Assembly: GCF_022012295.1 (NCBI RefSeq)
Contig: NZ_JAKLTN010000007.1
Location: 1 to 64,000 of the forward strand
Direction of reading: 5' to 3'
Length of the DNA: 64,000 bases
From: Dechloromonas hankyongensis
GTDB lineage: Bacteria; Pseudomonadota; Gammaproteobacteria; Burkholderiales; Rhodocyclaceae
Of the stretch, positions 41,466-50,360 are shown piece by piece. The notes beneath the pieces were generated by a model. That model was not told where the DNA came from. It did no database searches and was given only the letters and a program-made list of their open reading frames with translations. Position numbers and translations under genes: made by a program. Every line of letters starts with the position of its first letter. Position 1 is the first letter of the stretch.

Positions 41466-42989
41466 TCAGTGCCAATCGACTTTGCCGAATCCGTCCTGGC
41501 CGAGGTAGGTGTAGAAAATCCCCACCGTTGCCCGCGTCTGGGTCAGGTCGCCCCCGGCAAAGCTCGCATCGCGGCGATTCCCGAGGTATTTGACGCTGAT
41601 CGCGTGGCGCCGGTTGAGGCGCATGGTTACCGTCGCATCGACTCGAATGATGTTGTCCCGCCCGCCCCCGCTGTCGGCGGCGATCCGGCTGACGAAGTAT
41701 TCGCGGGCAGTGAGGTCGAGCGAGGTTTTGTTGCCGAAAATGGCCCGCAGGGCAATCAGCGCCTGGGGGGCCAGGCCATAGTGGTATTCGAGGTCGGAGG
41801 CATTGGGACGGGTACTGCCGACTGCCGCGTAGCCGACGCCGAGCAACCCCGTGCCCTGCAGCGCGATCGACTCGGAGAGTCGGAATTCCGCGGTGGTGCC
41901 CACCGACAGGGCCGTGCTCGACACCCGGTAGATTTGCGGCGCCAGGTAGTCGTAGCTACCGTATAGCCCGAAAATTCCCCGGTAATTGGCGCCGGCCTCG
42001 TAGTCGGTGCCGAGCAGCAGGCCACGCGTCATCAGGCTTTCGAAACCGTTGGCACTGGAGACGGTGGCCTGCAGGTTGAAGTAATCGAAAGGCCGGGTAT
42101 AGGCATATCCGGGCTTCCCGGGCAGCCCGTAGTCGATGGAAAAATCGGCAACGGCTTCGTTGCGCGGGAATTGCGATGCCGAGGCGACTTGATGGTCATG
42201 CGTGGTCTGGCTGAAGCCGAGTTGCAGCCGGCCGTAATAGGCCGGATTGCGGCTGGCGAAAATGGCGTCCATCCGCTCGCGGAACACCAGCCGATTGAAG
42301 CCGGTTGCCGGGGAAATCAGCGCCGCGCCCAGCTCACGCAACCACGGCGGATTGTCCCCGCCCGGCTCGAGCATCAGGTTGGACAGGCGAAACAGCGCCT
42401 CGCCGAGGAAGGTCCCGCCGATGCCGGTATTGATCTGGTCGTTTCGGGACGGCCGCGTGCGCTCCCCGGCGATTTCCCACAGCGCGCTGCCGGCAAAGGT
42501 ATAGGCCAACGACTCCCAGTAGTCGTGGCCCAGCGATCGGGCGAAGGTGTGGTACATCGAGCCGGCATACGGATGGCCGAGCTGGTTGGTACGGAAGGGG
42601 TCGTGATCGACGTTCCAGCTGCTGCCCAGATTGCGCCGGATCGACGATAGGTTGCTTTTGTAGTCGCCGCTGCTGTCGCGCCGGTTGGCCAGATTGAGCA
42701 GAGCCTCGAAGCCAATGATTTCGGCGGCCGGCAGGTAAAAATTCTTGCGCACCTGCGGATTCCCCGATTTCACGGAAAGGTCGAATTCGTCGGAGGCAGG
42801 CCTTGCCGCGTCGTCTATGGCCACTGCCCAAGCTGGCGCCGGGATGACCAAGCCGGTCTCGCCCCAAGCCGCCGCGCCGCTTGCCATGCCGAGCGCGAAG
42901 ACCGCAGCAAGCCGCGCCGGACGGCCGCCAATGGCCAAACGGCAGGCGCTCGCCGTGAAACTCCTGACATCGCATCCCAGTGTTCGCAC
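41466..42989 (-). CDS. DUF3943 outer-membrane-type protein
   Basis: A 507-residue exported protein. The N-terminus has an Arg-rich start and hydrophobic core ending near AAAWGE, so a signal peptide of about 42 residues. The DUF3943 domain includes NPQVRKNFYLPAAEIIGFEALLNLANR, FRTNQLGHPYAGSMYHTFARSLGHDYWESLAYTFAGSALWEIAGE and NDQINTGIGGTFLGEALFRLSNL. The rest has alternating hydrophobic beta strands (FNLQATVSSANGFES, IIRVDATVTMRLNRRHAISVKYLG), pointing to a barrel. Start is GTG 42989, backed by GGAGGGAG 4 nt before it. It lies 33 nt behind the EAL regulator in the FIST operon. Confidence 0.78.
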   Translation of the reverse strand: MRTLGCDVRSFTASACRLAIGGRPARLAAVFALGMASGAAAWGETGLVIPAPAWAVAIDDAARPASDEFDLSVKSGNPQVRKNFYLPAAEIIGFEALLNLANRRDSSGDYKSNLSSIRRNLGSSWNVDHDPFRTNQLGHPYAGSMYHTFARSLGHDYWESLAYTFAGSALWEIAGERTRPSRNDQINTGIGGTFLGEALFRLSNLMLEPGGDNPPWLRELGAALISPATGFNRLVFRERMDAIFASRNPAYYGRLQLGFSQTTHDHQVASASQFPRNEAVADFSIDYGLPGKPGYAYTRPFDYFNLQATVSSANGFESLMTRGLLLGTDYEAGANYRGIFGLYGSYDYLAPQIYRVSSTALSVGTTAEFRLSESIALQGTGLLGVGYAAVGSTRPNASDLEYHYGLAPQALIALRAIFGNKTSLDLTAREYFVSRIAADSGGGRDNIIRVDATVTMRLNRRHAISVKYLGNRRDASFAGGDLTQTRATVGIFYTYLGQDGFGKVDWH

Positions 42990-43022
42990 GTTCTCCCTCC
43001 CCCGGGCCGGCGGCCCGATTTC

Positions 43023-45254
43023 TCAGCTCACCATGCGACCGCCGGCGCCTCGCCCGTCACACCATTGCGCCAGTTCGCTGGCCGGCATTGGATGAGCATA
43101 AAGAAAACCTTGCACGGTGTCGCAGCCAAGTTCGCGCAGCCGCTCGACCTGAGCTTGCGTTTCGACGCCTTCGGCCACGGTGTCGATGCCCAGCTTATGG
43201 GCCAGTTCGACGATGGTCTGGGCGAACAGGTCGCCCTTTCCGCGGTCGATTTCCAGGACGAAGGAGCGGTCGATCTTCAGGCAGTCGACGGGCAATTGGC
43301 GCAGGTAGCTAAGCGACGAATACCCCGTGCCGAAGTCGTCGATGCTAATCAGCACGCCGGCCTGGCGCAGCGTTTCCAGGTTGCGCAGGACGACGGCGGG
43401 CTCGTCGAGCAGCAGGCTCTCGGTGATTTCCAGCTCCAGGGCGGTAGCTGGCATGTCGTGCGCGGCAAGGATATCCATCACCCGCTCCGGAAAGTCCGGC
43501 TGGCGGAACTGCGGCATGCTGACATTGACGGCGATATGGTGCAGCGCACGGCCGGTGTCGCGCAGGCTGCGGTAGGTGGCGCAACTGCGCTCGAGCACCC
43601 AGGCGCCGAGTTCGCCGATCAGTCCGGCATCCTCGGCGAGCTTGATGAAAACCTCCGGCGGATGCACGAAGCCTCCGTTGCCCGGCCAGCGGGCCAGCGC
43701 TTCGAGGCCGACCAGGTGCCCGTCGGTGAGCGAAACCTGCGGCTGGAACCAGACCTCCAGCCGGCCGGCCTGGAAATCGTGGCGCAGCTGGCGGATCACG
43801 TCGAGGCGCCAGTGCGTCCGGGCTTCCATGTCCGGAGTGAAATCGATATGGCGCAAGTTCGGGCTGAGTCGGGCCTGGCCCAGCGCCAGGTCGGCGTGCT
43901 TGAACAGCGTGTCGCCGGCCTCGCGGCCGCTGATCCGGCAGTAGCCGAGATTGACGCCGACCTGCAACTGATGCTCGCCGGCTGCGAAGGGGTCAGCCAC
44001 CAGGTCCAGCATGCGTTCCGGCGCCAGTTGGGCCGCGTCGCCGAGCAGTCCGAAACGGTCGGCGCCGATATGGGCCACCCGGCAGTCGCGGCAGGCGTAG
44101 CTCAGACGGCGGGCGATGGCGACCAGCAAACGGTCGCCGACCTCTTGGCCGAGGGAATTGTTGATGTCGGTGAAGCGGATGACGTCGAGCAGACAGACCA
44201 CCTGGCCGGGCTTGGCGAGCACCCCTGCCTTGGCGAGATCGGCGAGAAAGCGGGTGCGGTTGGCCAGGCCGGTCAGCGGATCGTGGTAGGCGATGTAATT
44301 GAGGCGCTCGACCAGCCGGACGTTGCCGAAGCAGGTGGCGATGTTGGCGGCGAAAACTTCGGCCAGTTGGCGTTCGACCGTGGTCAGCGCCTTGTTGCTG
44401 CGCACGAAAAGGACCGCTTCCTGGTTGCGTTCGCGCAGATAGAGCGCGACATGGCGCTGGCCGAAGGAATGGCGCCGGCGATTGATGCAATCCTTGATGG
44501 CGGCGGCGACATCCGGGTCGCCCAGGTGATCCAGGCGCTGCCCGCTGTAGCCGGCCAGGTTGCCGGTGGCGGCGACGATATAGACATCCTCCGAGGTGGC
44601 GGCCGCCAGCTGTGCGCCCTTCTCGGCGCAGAGCAGTCCATCGCAGGGCAGGCGGAGCAAGGCGCATACTTGGGCCAGGGCCTGTTTGGCGAAAGCCGCC
44701 AGCGATCCCGCCTGCATCAGTTCGGCAGCGCCGCTGACGACCATTTCCAGCCCGCGCTGGTTGTCGTTGAGGGCCTGCAACTGCTCATAGGAGCGGATGG
44801 CGGCGATCAGGGTGGTGATCAGCCGGGTATGGGTCAGTTCGGCCTTGGTCTTGTAATCGTTGATGTCGTAGTCGCGGATCACTTCGAGTTCCGGCGCCTG
44901 CCCTGGCTGGCCGGTGCGCAGCACGATGCGCACCTCGGTGCGCTGCAAGTCCTGGCGGATGTGCTTGACGAGGCGCAAGCCGGCATCCGGGCTTTCCATC
45001 ACCACGTCAAGCAGCAGCACGGCGATCTCGGCGTCGCGCTCCATGATGGCGGCGGCTTCGACCGCGCTGTGCGCCGGAATCAGTTGCAGGCGGCGGCCGC
45101 ACAGGAAGATGCCCTGCAGGGCGAAGCGCGTCGCCTCGTGCACTTCCTCGTCGTCATCGACGACCAGCAGTTTCCACATATCGCCGTGATCGCGCGGCTC
45201 GGCAGGCGGCGCTTCGTCGGCCATGAAATCGATGGTCTCGTCGTCAAGCTGCAT
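43023..45254 (-). CDS. Response regulator with DUF3369, degenerate GGDEF and intact EAL domains (c-di-GMP phosphodiesterase)
   Basis: A 743-residue protein. Receiver: DDDE at 33-36 and D83 (LLLDVVMESPDAG), Lys in DYKTKAEL. DUF3369 follows (about 175-300). The GGDEF-like domain (about 305-470) has GADRF where the active loop should be, so no cyclase activity is expected. The EAL domain (about 480-735) keeps all catalytic motifs: EALARW, NVSMPQF, ELEITES, IDDFGTGYSSL, LKIDRSF and AEGVET. Predicted output is c-di-GMP hydrolysis controlled by phosphorylation. It overlaps the kinase gene by 11 nt and is expressed with it. Confidence 0.92.
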   Translation of the reverse strand: MQLDDETIDFMADEAPPAEPRDHGDMWKLLVVDDDEEVHEATRFALQGIFLCGRRLQLIPAHSAVEAAAIMERDAEIAVLLLDVVMESPDAGLRLVKHIRQDLQRTEVRIVLRTGQPGQAPELEVIRDYDINDYKTKAELTHTRLITTLIAAIRSYEQLQALNDNQRGLEMVVSGAAELMQAGSLAAFAKQALAQVCALLRLPCDGLLCAEKGAQLAAATSEDVYIVAATGNLAGYSGQRLDHLGDPDVAAAIKDCINRRRHSFGQRHVALYLRERNQEAVLFVRSNKALTTVERQLAEVFAANIATCFGNVRLVERLNYIAYHDPLTGLANRTRFLADLAKAGVLAKPGQVVCLLDVIRFTDINNSLGQEVGDRLLVAIARRLSYACRDCRVAHIGADRFGLLGDAAQLAPERMLDLVADPFAAGEHQLQVGVNLGYCRISGREAGDTLFKHADLALGQARLSPNLRHIDFTPDMEARTHWRLDVIRQLRHDFQAGRLEVWFQPQVSLTDGHLVGLEALARWPGNGGFVHPPEVFIKLAEDAGLIGELGAWVLERSCATYRSLRDTGRALHHIAVNVSMPQFRQPDFPERVMDILAAHDMPATALELEITESLLLDEPAVVLRNLETLRQAGVLISIDDFGTGYSSLSYLRQLPVDCLKIDRSFVLEIDRGKGDLFAQTIVELAHKLGIDTVAEGVETQAQVERLRELGCDTVQGFLYAHPMPASELAQWCDGRGAGGRMVS

Positions 45255-46395
45255 AACTTTCCTCTTCGGCGAGCGGGTTCTCCGGCGCCACCAGCGGCAG
45301 CCGGAATTCGAACAGCACGCCTTGTCCCGGCGGACTAGACAGTTTGATGCTGCCGCCCAGCACGGCAGTGGTCAGGTTATAGACGATGTACAGCCCCAGC
45401 CCGCTGCCGCCGTTACCGAGCTTGGTGGTGAAAAACGGATCGAAGACCTTCTTGGCGTCGGCGGCGCTGATCCCGAGCCCATTGTCGGCATAGCGCAGGG
45501 CGACCTGTCCGTCGGCGAGCGCTTCCGCCGCGATCCGAATGGTGCCGGCGGCAACGCCGTCAAAGCCGTGCAGCAGGGAGTTGGTGACCAGATTGGCGAT
45601 GATCTGCTCGATGGGCCCCGGGTAGCTTTCGAGTTCGATGCCGGTCGGCACCTCAACTTCGAGATGATGTCCGGTGTGCTTGAGCTTCGGTTGCAGGGCG
45701 GACAGTACCTCGTCTATCGCCTGGCGCAGGTCGAAGCGGCGCCGGCGCATGCTGGTCTGGTCGACGGCGACCGCCTTGAAGTTACCTATCAGGCCGGCCG
45801 CCCGCTGCGAATTCCTCTGCAGCAGCGCGGCGGCGTCGCGGCAGTAGTCGACGAAGTCGAGCAGCGCCTGCTTGCGCAGCGCCCCCTCGGCCAGCAGCTT
45901 GTCGAATTCCTCGATCCGTCCGGTCATGGCCGACGCCACCATCAGCGAATTGCCGAGCGGCGTGTTCAACTCGTGCGCCACGCCGGCCACCAGGCTGCCC
46001 AGCGAGGCCAACTTTTCCGACTGGACGAGCTGGTTGGTGGCCTGCTCCAGCTTGCCGATGAGCACCTTTTGTTCATCCTTCTCGCGCTGCAGCGCTTCGA
46101 GCGCCAGCTTGCGCTGTTCGATCTCGGCGGCCATCCGCGCCTGAGCGTGCTGCAGTTTGCGGTTGATCTTCTCGTTCTCGTGCAACGCGGCTTCCAGCTC
46201 GCGGGTCCGTTCGCGCACCTGGTCTTCGAGCATCACCGCCGTCTGGAACAGGCCGAAATCGGAAGCGCGCGCACTGCGCCGCTGCTCGGCGTGGTCCATC
46301 AACACTTCGATGATTTTCTTGTGGCGAGCAATTTCCGCCTGCAGCGCCGCGATCTCGCCCAGGGCCGGCGCCAGGCAGGTTTCTTCTTCAGGCAT
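45244..46395 (-). CDS. Soluble sensor histidine kinase with coiled coil
   Basis: A 383-residue kinase without TM helices or PAS domain. Residues 10-130 are an almost unbroken coiled coil (ALQAEIARHKKIIEVL, RERTRELEAALHENEKINRKLQHAQARMAAEIEQRKLALEALQREKDEQKVL). Then a HisKA-type box with H141 (SLGSLVAGVAHELNTPLGNSLMV), and HATPase_c with IIANLVTNSLLHGFDG, RYADNGLGI and NGGSGLGLYIVYNL. It has no sensor domain of its own, so it likely receives its signal from the FIST protein encoded just upstream, whose stop overlaps its start by 8 nt. Confidence 0.93.
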   Translation of the reverse strand: MPEEETCLAPALGEIAALQAEIARHKKIIEVLMDHAEQRRSARASDFGLFQTAVMLEDQVRERTRELEAALHENEKINRKLQHAQARMAAEIEQRKLALEALQREKDEQKVLIGKLEQATNQLVQSEKLASLGSLVAGVAHELNTPLGNSLMVASAMTGRIEEFDKLLAEGALRKQALLDFVDYCRDAAALLQRNSQRAAGLIGNFKAVAVDQTSMRRRRFDLRQAIDEVLSALQPKLKHTGHHLEVEVPTGIELESYPGPIEQIIANLVTNSLLHGFDGVAAGTIRIAAEALADGQVALRYADNGLGISAADAKKVFDPFFTTKLGNGGSGLGLYIVYNLTTAVLGGSIKLSSPPGQGVLFEFRLPLVAPENPLAEEESYAA

Positions 46396-47542
46396 CGCTG
46401 GTTTCCATATTGCCGATGGCGATGCCGCTCAGGGTCTGATTCACGTGCACGCCATGGAACTGCTCGCCGTAGGTGCTGAAGCCGATGGCGTGGTTGTCGC
46501 GGAAGATTTGCGCCACCTCCTTCTGGAGACCCGCCTGCCTCACCTCCAGGCTGCGCAGGATGCAGTCGCAGGCAAAGACAAATTGCAGCGGCCCGATCTC
46601 CGAGCGCAACGTGTCGAAGGTCTCCTGCAGATTGCCGAGCAGGTCGACGCCGCGCACCACCCGCAGGACCAGGCCTTCCTCGATGGCGCAGTAGAAGGTC
46701 AGGCTGCCGTCCGCATTGGCTTTCTGGATCGAGCGCACGTAGTCGGTGCCGTCGATCGCCACCACCACTGGCCGGGCGGCGAAGCGGCTCGGGTCCAGCG
46801 ATCCGGCCGTCGTCCCGACGATCCGCGCGTATTCGTCGGCGGCCGGCAGGCAGTTGATTTCCTTGACCAGGCGCCGGCTGGCATCGGCGGCAGTGACCAC
46901 CAGGCGTTCGCTTTCGCTGACGAAATGCTGGGTCTTGAAGATGCGGAAGGGCAGTTCGGTGCTGATCAGCAACAATACGGCGCTGTCGCTGTGGAAGGCG
47001 CCGTCGTGGAATACCCAGGTATGTTCTAAACGAAGATCGTCGCCGGCCGAACCGCCGAACAGGCTGATGTCGCCCAGCGCATTCTGCAAGGCGTGGGCCA
47101 CCGGCTCTTCGCGCTTGGAGAGGCCGTCGATCAGCAGAAAGGCAAAGGTGTTGTCGGTATTGACCACCGGCGCCACGCTTTCCAGTTCGCCCAGCATCTG
47201 CTGGGCAAGGTTCAGGCCCTGTTTGATCTCGAACTGTTGCAGGCGGTCAAGGCGGCCACTCACCGCGGCGCAGGTCGCCGCCGGAAAACTGACGCCGACC
47301 AGCCCGTCCTCGCAGTAGCCGAGCGGCCCGATTTCCCCGGCCGTCGTGCACCCGACGACTTGAACGCCGGCAAACTGACGATTCATTTCCGTAGCCAGGA
47401 CGTCGCGGTCATAGCGGCTCGAACAGAAGAAGACCACCAACGCCATCTCGTCCTGAGCGATTCCGGCATACAGTTCCATCACTGCCTGCTGCGCTTCGCG
47501 GGCGCACGATTGCGCCGTGCGAATCTGTCTGCTGCTTCCCAT
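46388..47542 (-). CDS. FIST-domain signalling protein, candidate NosP nitric oxide sensor
   Basis: A 384-residue soluble protein with FIST N (about 35-225) and FIST C (about 230-365) domains: ALVVFFCSSRYDRDVLATEMNRQFAGVQVVGCTTAGEIGPLGY, DTDNTFAFLLIDGLSKREEPVAHALQNALGDISLFGGSAGDDL, and FVFACDCILRSLE..GFSTYGEQFHGVHVNQTLSG. FIST proteins paired with a histidine kinase and a c-di-GMP enzyme have been described as NosP, a heme protein that binds NO and inhibits the kinase. Order and partners here match that arrangement. ATG 47542 has GGAG 6 nt upstream; a GTG four codons earlier is the alternative. Heme ligation cannot be read from sequence. Confidence 0.82.
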   Translation of the reverse strand: MGSSRQIRTAQSCAREAQQAVMELYAGIAQDEMALVVFFCSSRYDRDVLATEMNRQFAGVQVVGCTTAGEIGPLGYCEDGLVGVSFPAATCAAVSGRLDRLQQFEIKQGLNLAQQMLGELESVAPVVNTDNTFAFLLIDGLSKREEPVAHALQNALGDISLFGGSAGDDLRLEHTWVFHDGAFHSDSAVLLLISTELPFRIFKTQHFVSESERLVVTAADASRRLVKEINCLPAADEYARIVGTTAGSLDPSRFAARPVVVAIDGTDYVRSIQKANADGSLTFYCAIEEGLVLRVVRGVDLLGNLQETFDTLRSEIGPLQFVFACDCILRSLEVRQAGLQKEVAQIFRDNHAIGFSTYGEQFHGVHVNQTLSGIAIGNMETSDA

Positions 47543-47832
47543 CCTCGTCTCCACACCGATTTCCTCTCGCTCGGACCTTCCCGGTCGTCTGTTTGTTATT
47601 TTTGACTAGTCGAAACACAGGTTAGAGCGATACAGGGCAATTTCGGTTCAGAGTCCGTTGCAGCCGTAAAAACCTCTTTTTCACCATGTTTTGTGCAAAA
47701 AAACGCGCCGGATTTTCCGGATCGAATTTCGCTGCCGCCGGAACCGGACGCCCGAATCCGCATCCAACGGCCGATCGCACCAGCGCCGTGCCAGGTTGGT
47801 GATTTTGACTCTTGAATTCCAGAAAGGCGGCG

Positions 47833-48417
47833 ATGGGCAAGAATCGGCTTGAAGCGTTCAGCGATGGCGTGCTGGCCATCATCATCACCATCATGGTCCT
47901 CGAGCTGAAGGTTCCCCATCATGCCAACCTGGAGGCGCTGCAGCCCTTGCTGCCCAGCTTTCTATCCTACGTCCTGAGCTTCATTTACGTCGGCATCTAC
48001 TGGAACAACCATCACCACATGCTGCACGCGGCAAAACACGTCTCGGGCCCGGTGCTATGGGCCAATCTGAATCTGCTGTTCTGGCTGTCGCTGTTTCCCT
48101 TCGCCACCGGCTGGATGGGCGAGAACCATTTCGCGGCACTGCCCTCGGCCATTTACGGTTTCGTGCTGCTCATGGCAGCCATCTCGTACTACCTGCTCCA
48201 GCAGAGCGTCATCGCCGCCGATGGCCCGGGTTCGCTGCTCAAGCAGGCGCTCGGCAGCGACTGGAAAGGCAAGGCCTCGCCCTTCCTGTATCTGACCGCG
48301 ATGGTACTGGCCTTCTGGGTGCCCGGCGTGGCGCAGGCGATCTACGTGGCCGTCGCGCTGATCTGGCTGGTGCCGGACCGCAGAATCGAGCGGGCGATCA
48401 GCCACACGGAAACCTGA
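47833..48417 (+). CDS. TMEM175/DUF1211-family potassium channel
   Basis: A 194-residue membrane protein with six hydrophobic helices. The FSDGVLAIIITIMVLEL segment at the start of helix 1 is the TMEM175 signature (FSDGxxAI), whose Ile/Leu ring forms the selectivity constriction. WNNHHHMLHAAKHVSGPVLWANLNLLFWLSLFPFATGWMG is also characteristic. Bacterial members are K+ leak channels. It starts at ATG 47833; a TTG 7 codons upstream is less likely. It runs divergent from the FIST operon. The 290 nt between the two units hold no gene. Confidence 0.9.
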   Translation: MGKNRLEAFSDGVLAIIITIMVLELKVPHHANLEALQPLLPSFLSYVLSFIYVGIYWNNHHHMLHAAKHVSGPVLWANLNLLFWLSLFPFATGWMGENHFAALPSAIYGFVLLMAAISYYLLQQSVIAADGPGSLLKQALGSDWKGKASPFLYLTAMVLAFWVPGVAQAIYVAVALIWLVPDRRIERAISHTET

Positions 48418-48485
48418 TACCCCGGTCAGCCAGATCGCCGAGGGGCGTTTCCAGGTAGCCGCCACGCTGCCCACCTCTCGGCCAC

Positions 48486-48533
48486 TTCACCTCCGCTTCA
48501 CACGCCTTCACCGGGACTTCTGCACCCGTTCAC
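48486..48533 (+). promoter_or_regulatory. CreB-binding tag cluster upstream of creD
   Basis: TTCAC at 48486-48490 and 48497-48501 are spaced to give exactly TTCAC-N6-TTCAC, the published cre tag. Two more TTCAC copies follow at 48507 and 48529, so four lie within 48 nt, ending 46 nt before the creD ATG. The creB and creC genes lie 24 kb away, so this links a distant target to that system. Confidence 0.85.
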
Positions 48534-48578
48534 ACGCGCCGCCCACACTGGTTCCCAATTCAACCCAGGGAGCCAGAA

Positions 48579-49952
48579 ATGGACAAGAAACTGCTCTTCA
48601 AGATGGTGGCGATACTTTTCATGTCGCTGGTGCTGCTGGTGCCGCTCGGCCTGATCGAAGGCCAGATCCGCGAGCGCAGCCAGCGCCAGAACGAGGTCCA
48701 GGCCAGCATCGCCAACAGTGCCGCCGGCGAGCAGGTGCTGGTGGCGCCGGTGATCGCCGTGCATTACCGGGAGCAGGTCGATGTCGCCATGCCCAAGGAA
48801 GGCAACCCCGAGCAGACGGGGGTGCGCACCCGCATAGTCGAGCGCACGCTGCTCCTGCCCCCGGAAAAGCTGGAAATGCTCGGCGAGACCACCGTCGAAA
48901 CGCGCAATCGCGGCATCTACCAGGCGCGGCTGTTCCGGCTCGGGCTGGGCACCAGCGGGCGATTCGTCCTCAAGCCGCTGGCCGAACTGCCCAGCGGCGG
49001 CCGCATCGTGTCGGCCCGTGCCCAGCTGCAGCTCGGCATTGCCGACCCGCGCGGGGTCAATAACGACCCGGAAGTGACGATCAACGGCAAGCTGTATCGC
49101 TTTGCGTCGACCAGCAGCAAGAGCGAAACGCAGTCTGTCGCCACCTTGCCCGACGGGACGCCGGCGCAAGGATTGTCAGCCGGCCGGCTGGCCATCGATC
49201 TCGGCCCGCTCGACCTGCAGCGCGAAAGCCGCTTCGATTTCAGCTTCCCGTTGCAACTGACCGGCACCGCCCGGCTGGCCATCGCGCCGACCGGCGACGC
49301 CAACCATATCGAATTGAAATCGGCCTGGCCGCACCCGAATTTCGGCGGCCGCTTCCTGCCGACGGCGCGCACCGTCGGCAAGGACGGCTTCGCCGCCCGC
49401 TGGGACATTTCGCATCTGGCGCGCAATTTCGAAGCGACGCAGAAACCCGGCAGCGGCGAGGTCTTGAGCATCGATTTCGTCGATCCGGTGAATGTCTATC
49501 TGCAATCGGAACGCGCCGTGAAATACGGCGTGCTGTTCATCGTACTGACCTTCGCCGGCTTTTTCCTGACCGAGATCCTGCGCCGGGCGCCGATCCACCC
49601 GATGCAGTACCTGCTGGTCGGTCTGGCGCTGGCCATCTTTTTCCTGCTGCTCATCGCGCTGTCCGAGCACGTCAGTTTCGTGCTCGCCTACGGCCTGTCG
49701 GCGGCGGCGTGTATCGGGCTGATCGCCTTCTACCTCGCCGGGGCGCTGGGCGGTGTGCGCCAGGGCCTGGCCTTCGGCGCCGGCCTGACCGGGCTGTACG
49801 GCGTGCTGTACGGCGTGCTGCTGTCCGAGGACAACTCGCTGCTCATGGGCAGCCTGCTGCTCTTCCTCGCGCTCGGCGCCACCATGCTCGCCACCCGCCG
49901 CGTCGACTGGTATCGCCTCGGCAGCCAGGCCGGCGAGCCGGAGCAGCCATGA
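48579..49952 (+). CDS. creD: Inner membrane protein CreD
   Basis: A 457-residue inner-membrane protein. One TM helix near the N-terminus (about 8-26: MVAILFMSLVLLVPLGLIEGQI), a large periplasmic domain (27-310) that ends SERAVKYGVLFIVLTFAGFFLTEIL, then five more helices (311-445: HPMQYLLVGLALAIFFLLLIALSEHVSFVLAYGLSAAACIGLIAFYLAGALGG and FLALGATMLATRRVDWYRL). CreD is the classic CreB-induced membrane protein that affects colicin and beta-lactam phenotypes. SD AGGGAG precedes ATG 48579, with four TTCAC boxes upstream. Confidence 0.95.
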   Translation: MDKKLLFKMVAILFMSLVLLVPLGLIEGQIRERSQRQNEVQASIANSAAGEQVLVAPVIAVHYREQVDVAMPKEGNPEQTGVRTRIVERTLLLPPEKLEMLGETTVETRNRGIYQARLFRLGLGTSGRFVLKPLAELPSGGRIVSARAQLQLGIADPRGVNNDPEVTINGKLYRFASTSSKSETQSVATLPDGTPAQGLSAGRLAIDLGPLDLQRESRFDFSFPLQLTGTARLAIAPTGDANHIELKSAWPHPNFGGRFLPTARTVGKDGFAARWDISHLARNFEATQKPGSGEVLSIDFVDPVNVYLQSERAVKYGVLFIVLTFAGFFLTEILRRAPIHPMQYLLVGLALAIFFLLLIALSEHVSFVLAYGLSAAACIGLIAFYLAGALGGVRQGLAFGAGLTGLYGVLYGVLLSEDNSLLMGSLLLFLALGATMLATRRVDWYRLGSQAGEPEQP

Positions 49953-50061
49953 GCTGCCGGCCGCTCCCCCGGACAGCCGCCGCCGTCCGGCTGACCGGCT
50001 GGCTGTTGCCGCCGCTCCGGCTTGTCCGCGCCTGACACCTCAAGCCCCCGCTGCTGTTCTG

Positions 50062-50271
50062 GTGGCCGCGCTGGGATTTTCTGGCGGCGAAGCGCTCGCC
50101 GCCAGCGTCGATCTGGTACTGGTTTCCTACGATCCGCGCCAGGTTTACCGGGCCATCTACGGGGCGGCGCAGGGGCTGGCTCGTGGCGACATCAGCCGTT
50201 CGCGCTTGCAGTACAGCGTGCGGCGGCTGAGCGAGTTTCAAACCCGGACACGGCCTGCTGTCCGGGGTTGA
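50062..50271 (+). pseudogene. Remnant of a glycoside hydrolase family 3-type protein
   Basis: A reading frame with a GH3-like C-terminal signature: GEALAASVDLVLVSYDPRQVYRAIYGAAQGLARGDISRSRLQYSVRRLSEF, as in N-acetylhexosaminidase-type GH3 proteins where the last helices follow an ADLVLVSYD strand. The preceding 100 nt keep the frame open but show no family sequence, and the catalytic region is missing. There is no start codon with SD (GTG 50062 only). It fills most of the 408-nt gap between creD and ovoA, the longest gap in the window, which otherwise has a hairpin at 50243-50266 and the ovoA leader. Confidence 0.45.
50243..50266 (+). other. Hairpin ahead of ovoA
   Basis: CCCGGACA (50243-50250) and TGTCCGGG (50259-50266) form a perfect 8-bp inverted repeat around CGGCCTGC. 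There is no T-run. It overlaps the end of the GH3 remnant and may be the relic of that gene's 3' structure. A TGCTAAACT -10-like signal follows at about 50276. Confidence 0.45.
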
Positions 50272-50360
50272 GCAATGCTAAACTGAGCCGACCGGTGCGC
50301 TTGCTTGAACCACCGGCCGATTTCCGATCCGTTGCCCGACGCCATCCTCACGGTGACTGT

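Noticed and set aside
44030..44110. Active diguanylate cyclase in the EAL regulator
   Set aside because: The GGDEF loop reads GADRF, missing the residues needed for catalysis.
43065..45338. A 757-codon rightward frame across the EAL regulator
   Set aside because: Mirror of the EAL coding strand; His/Gln/Ala-rich without motifs.
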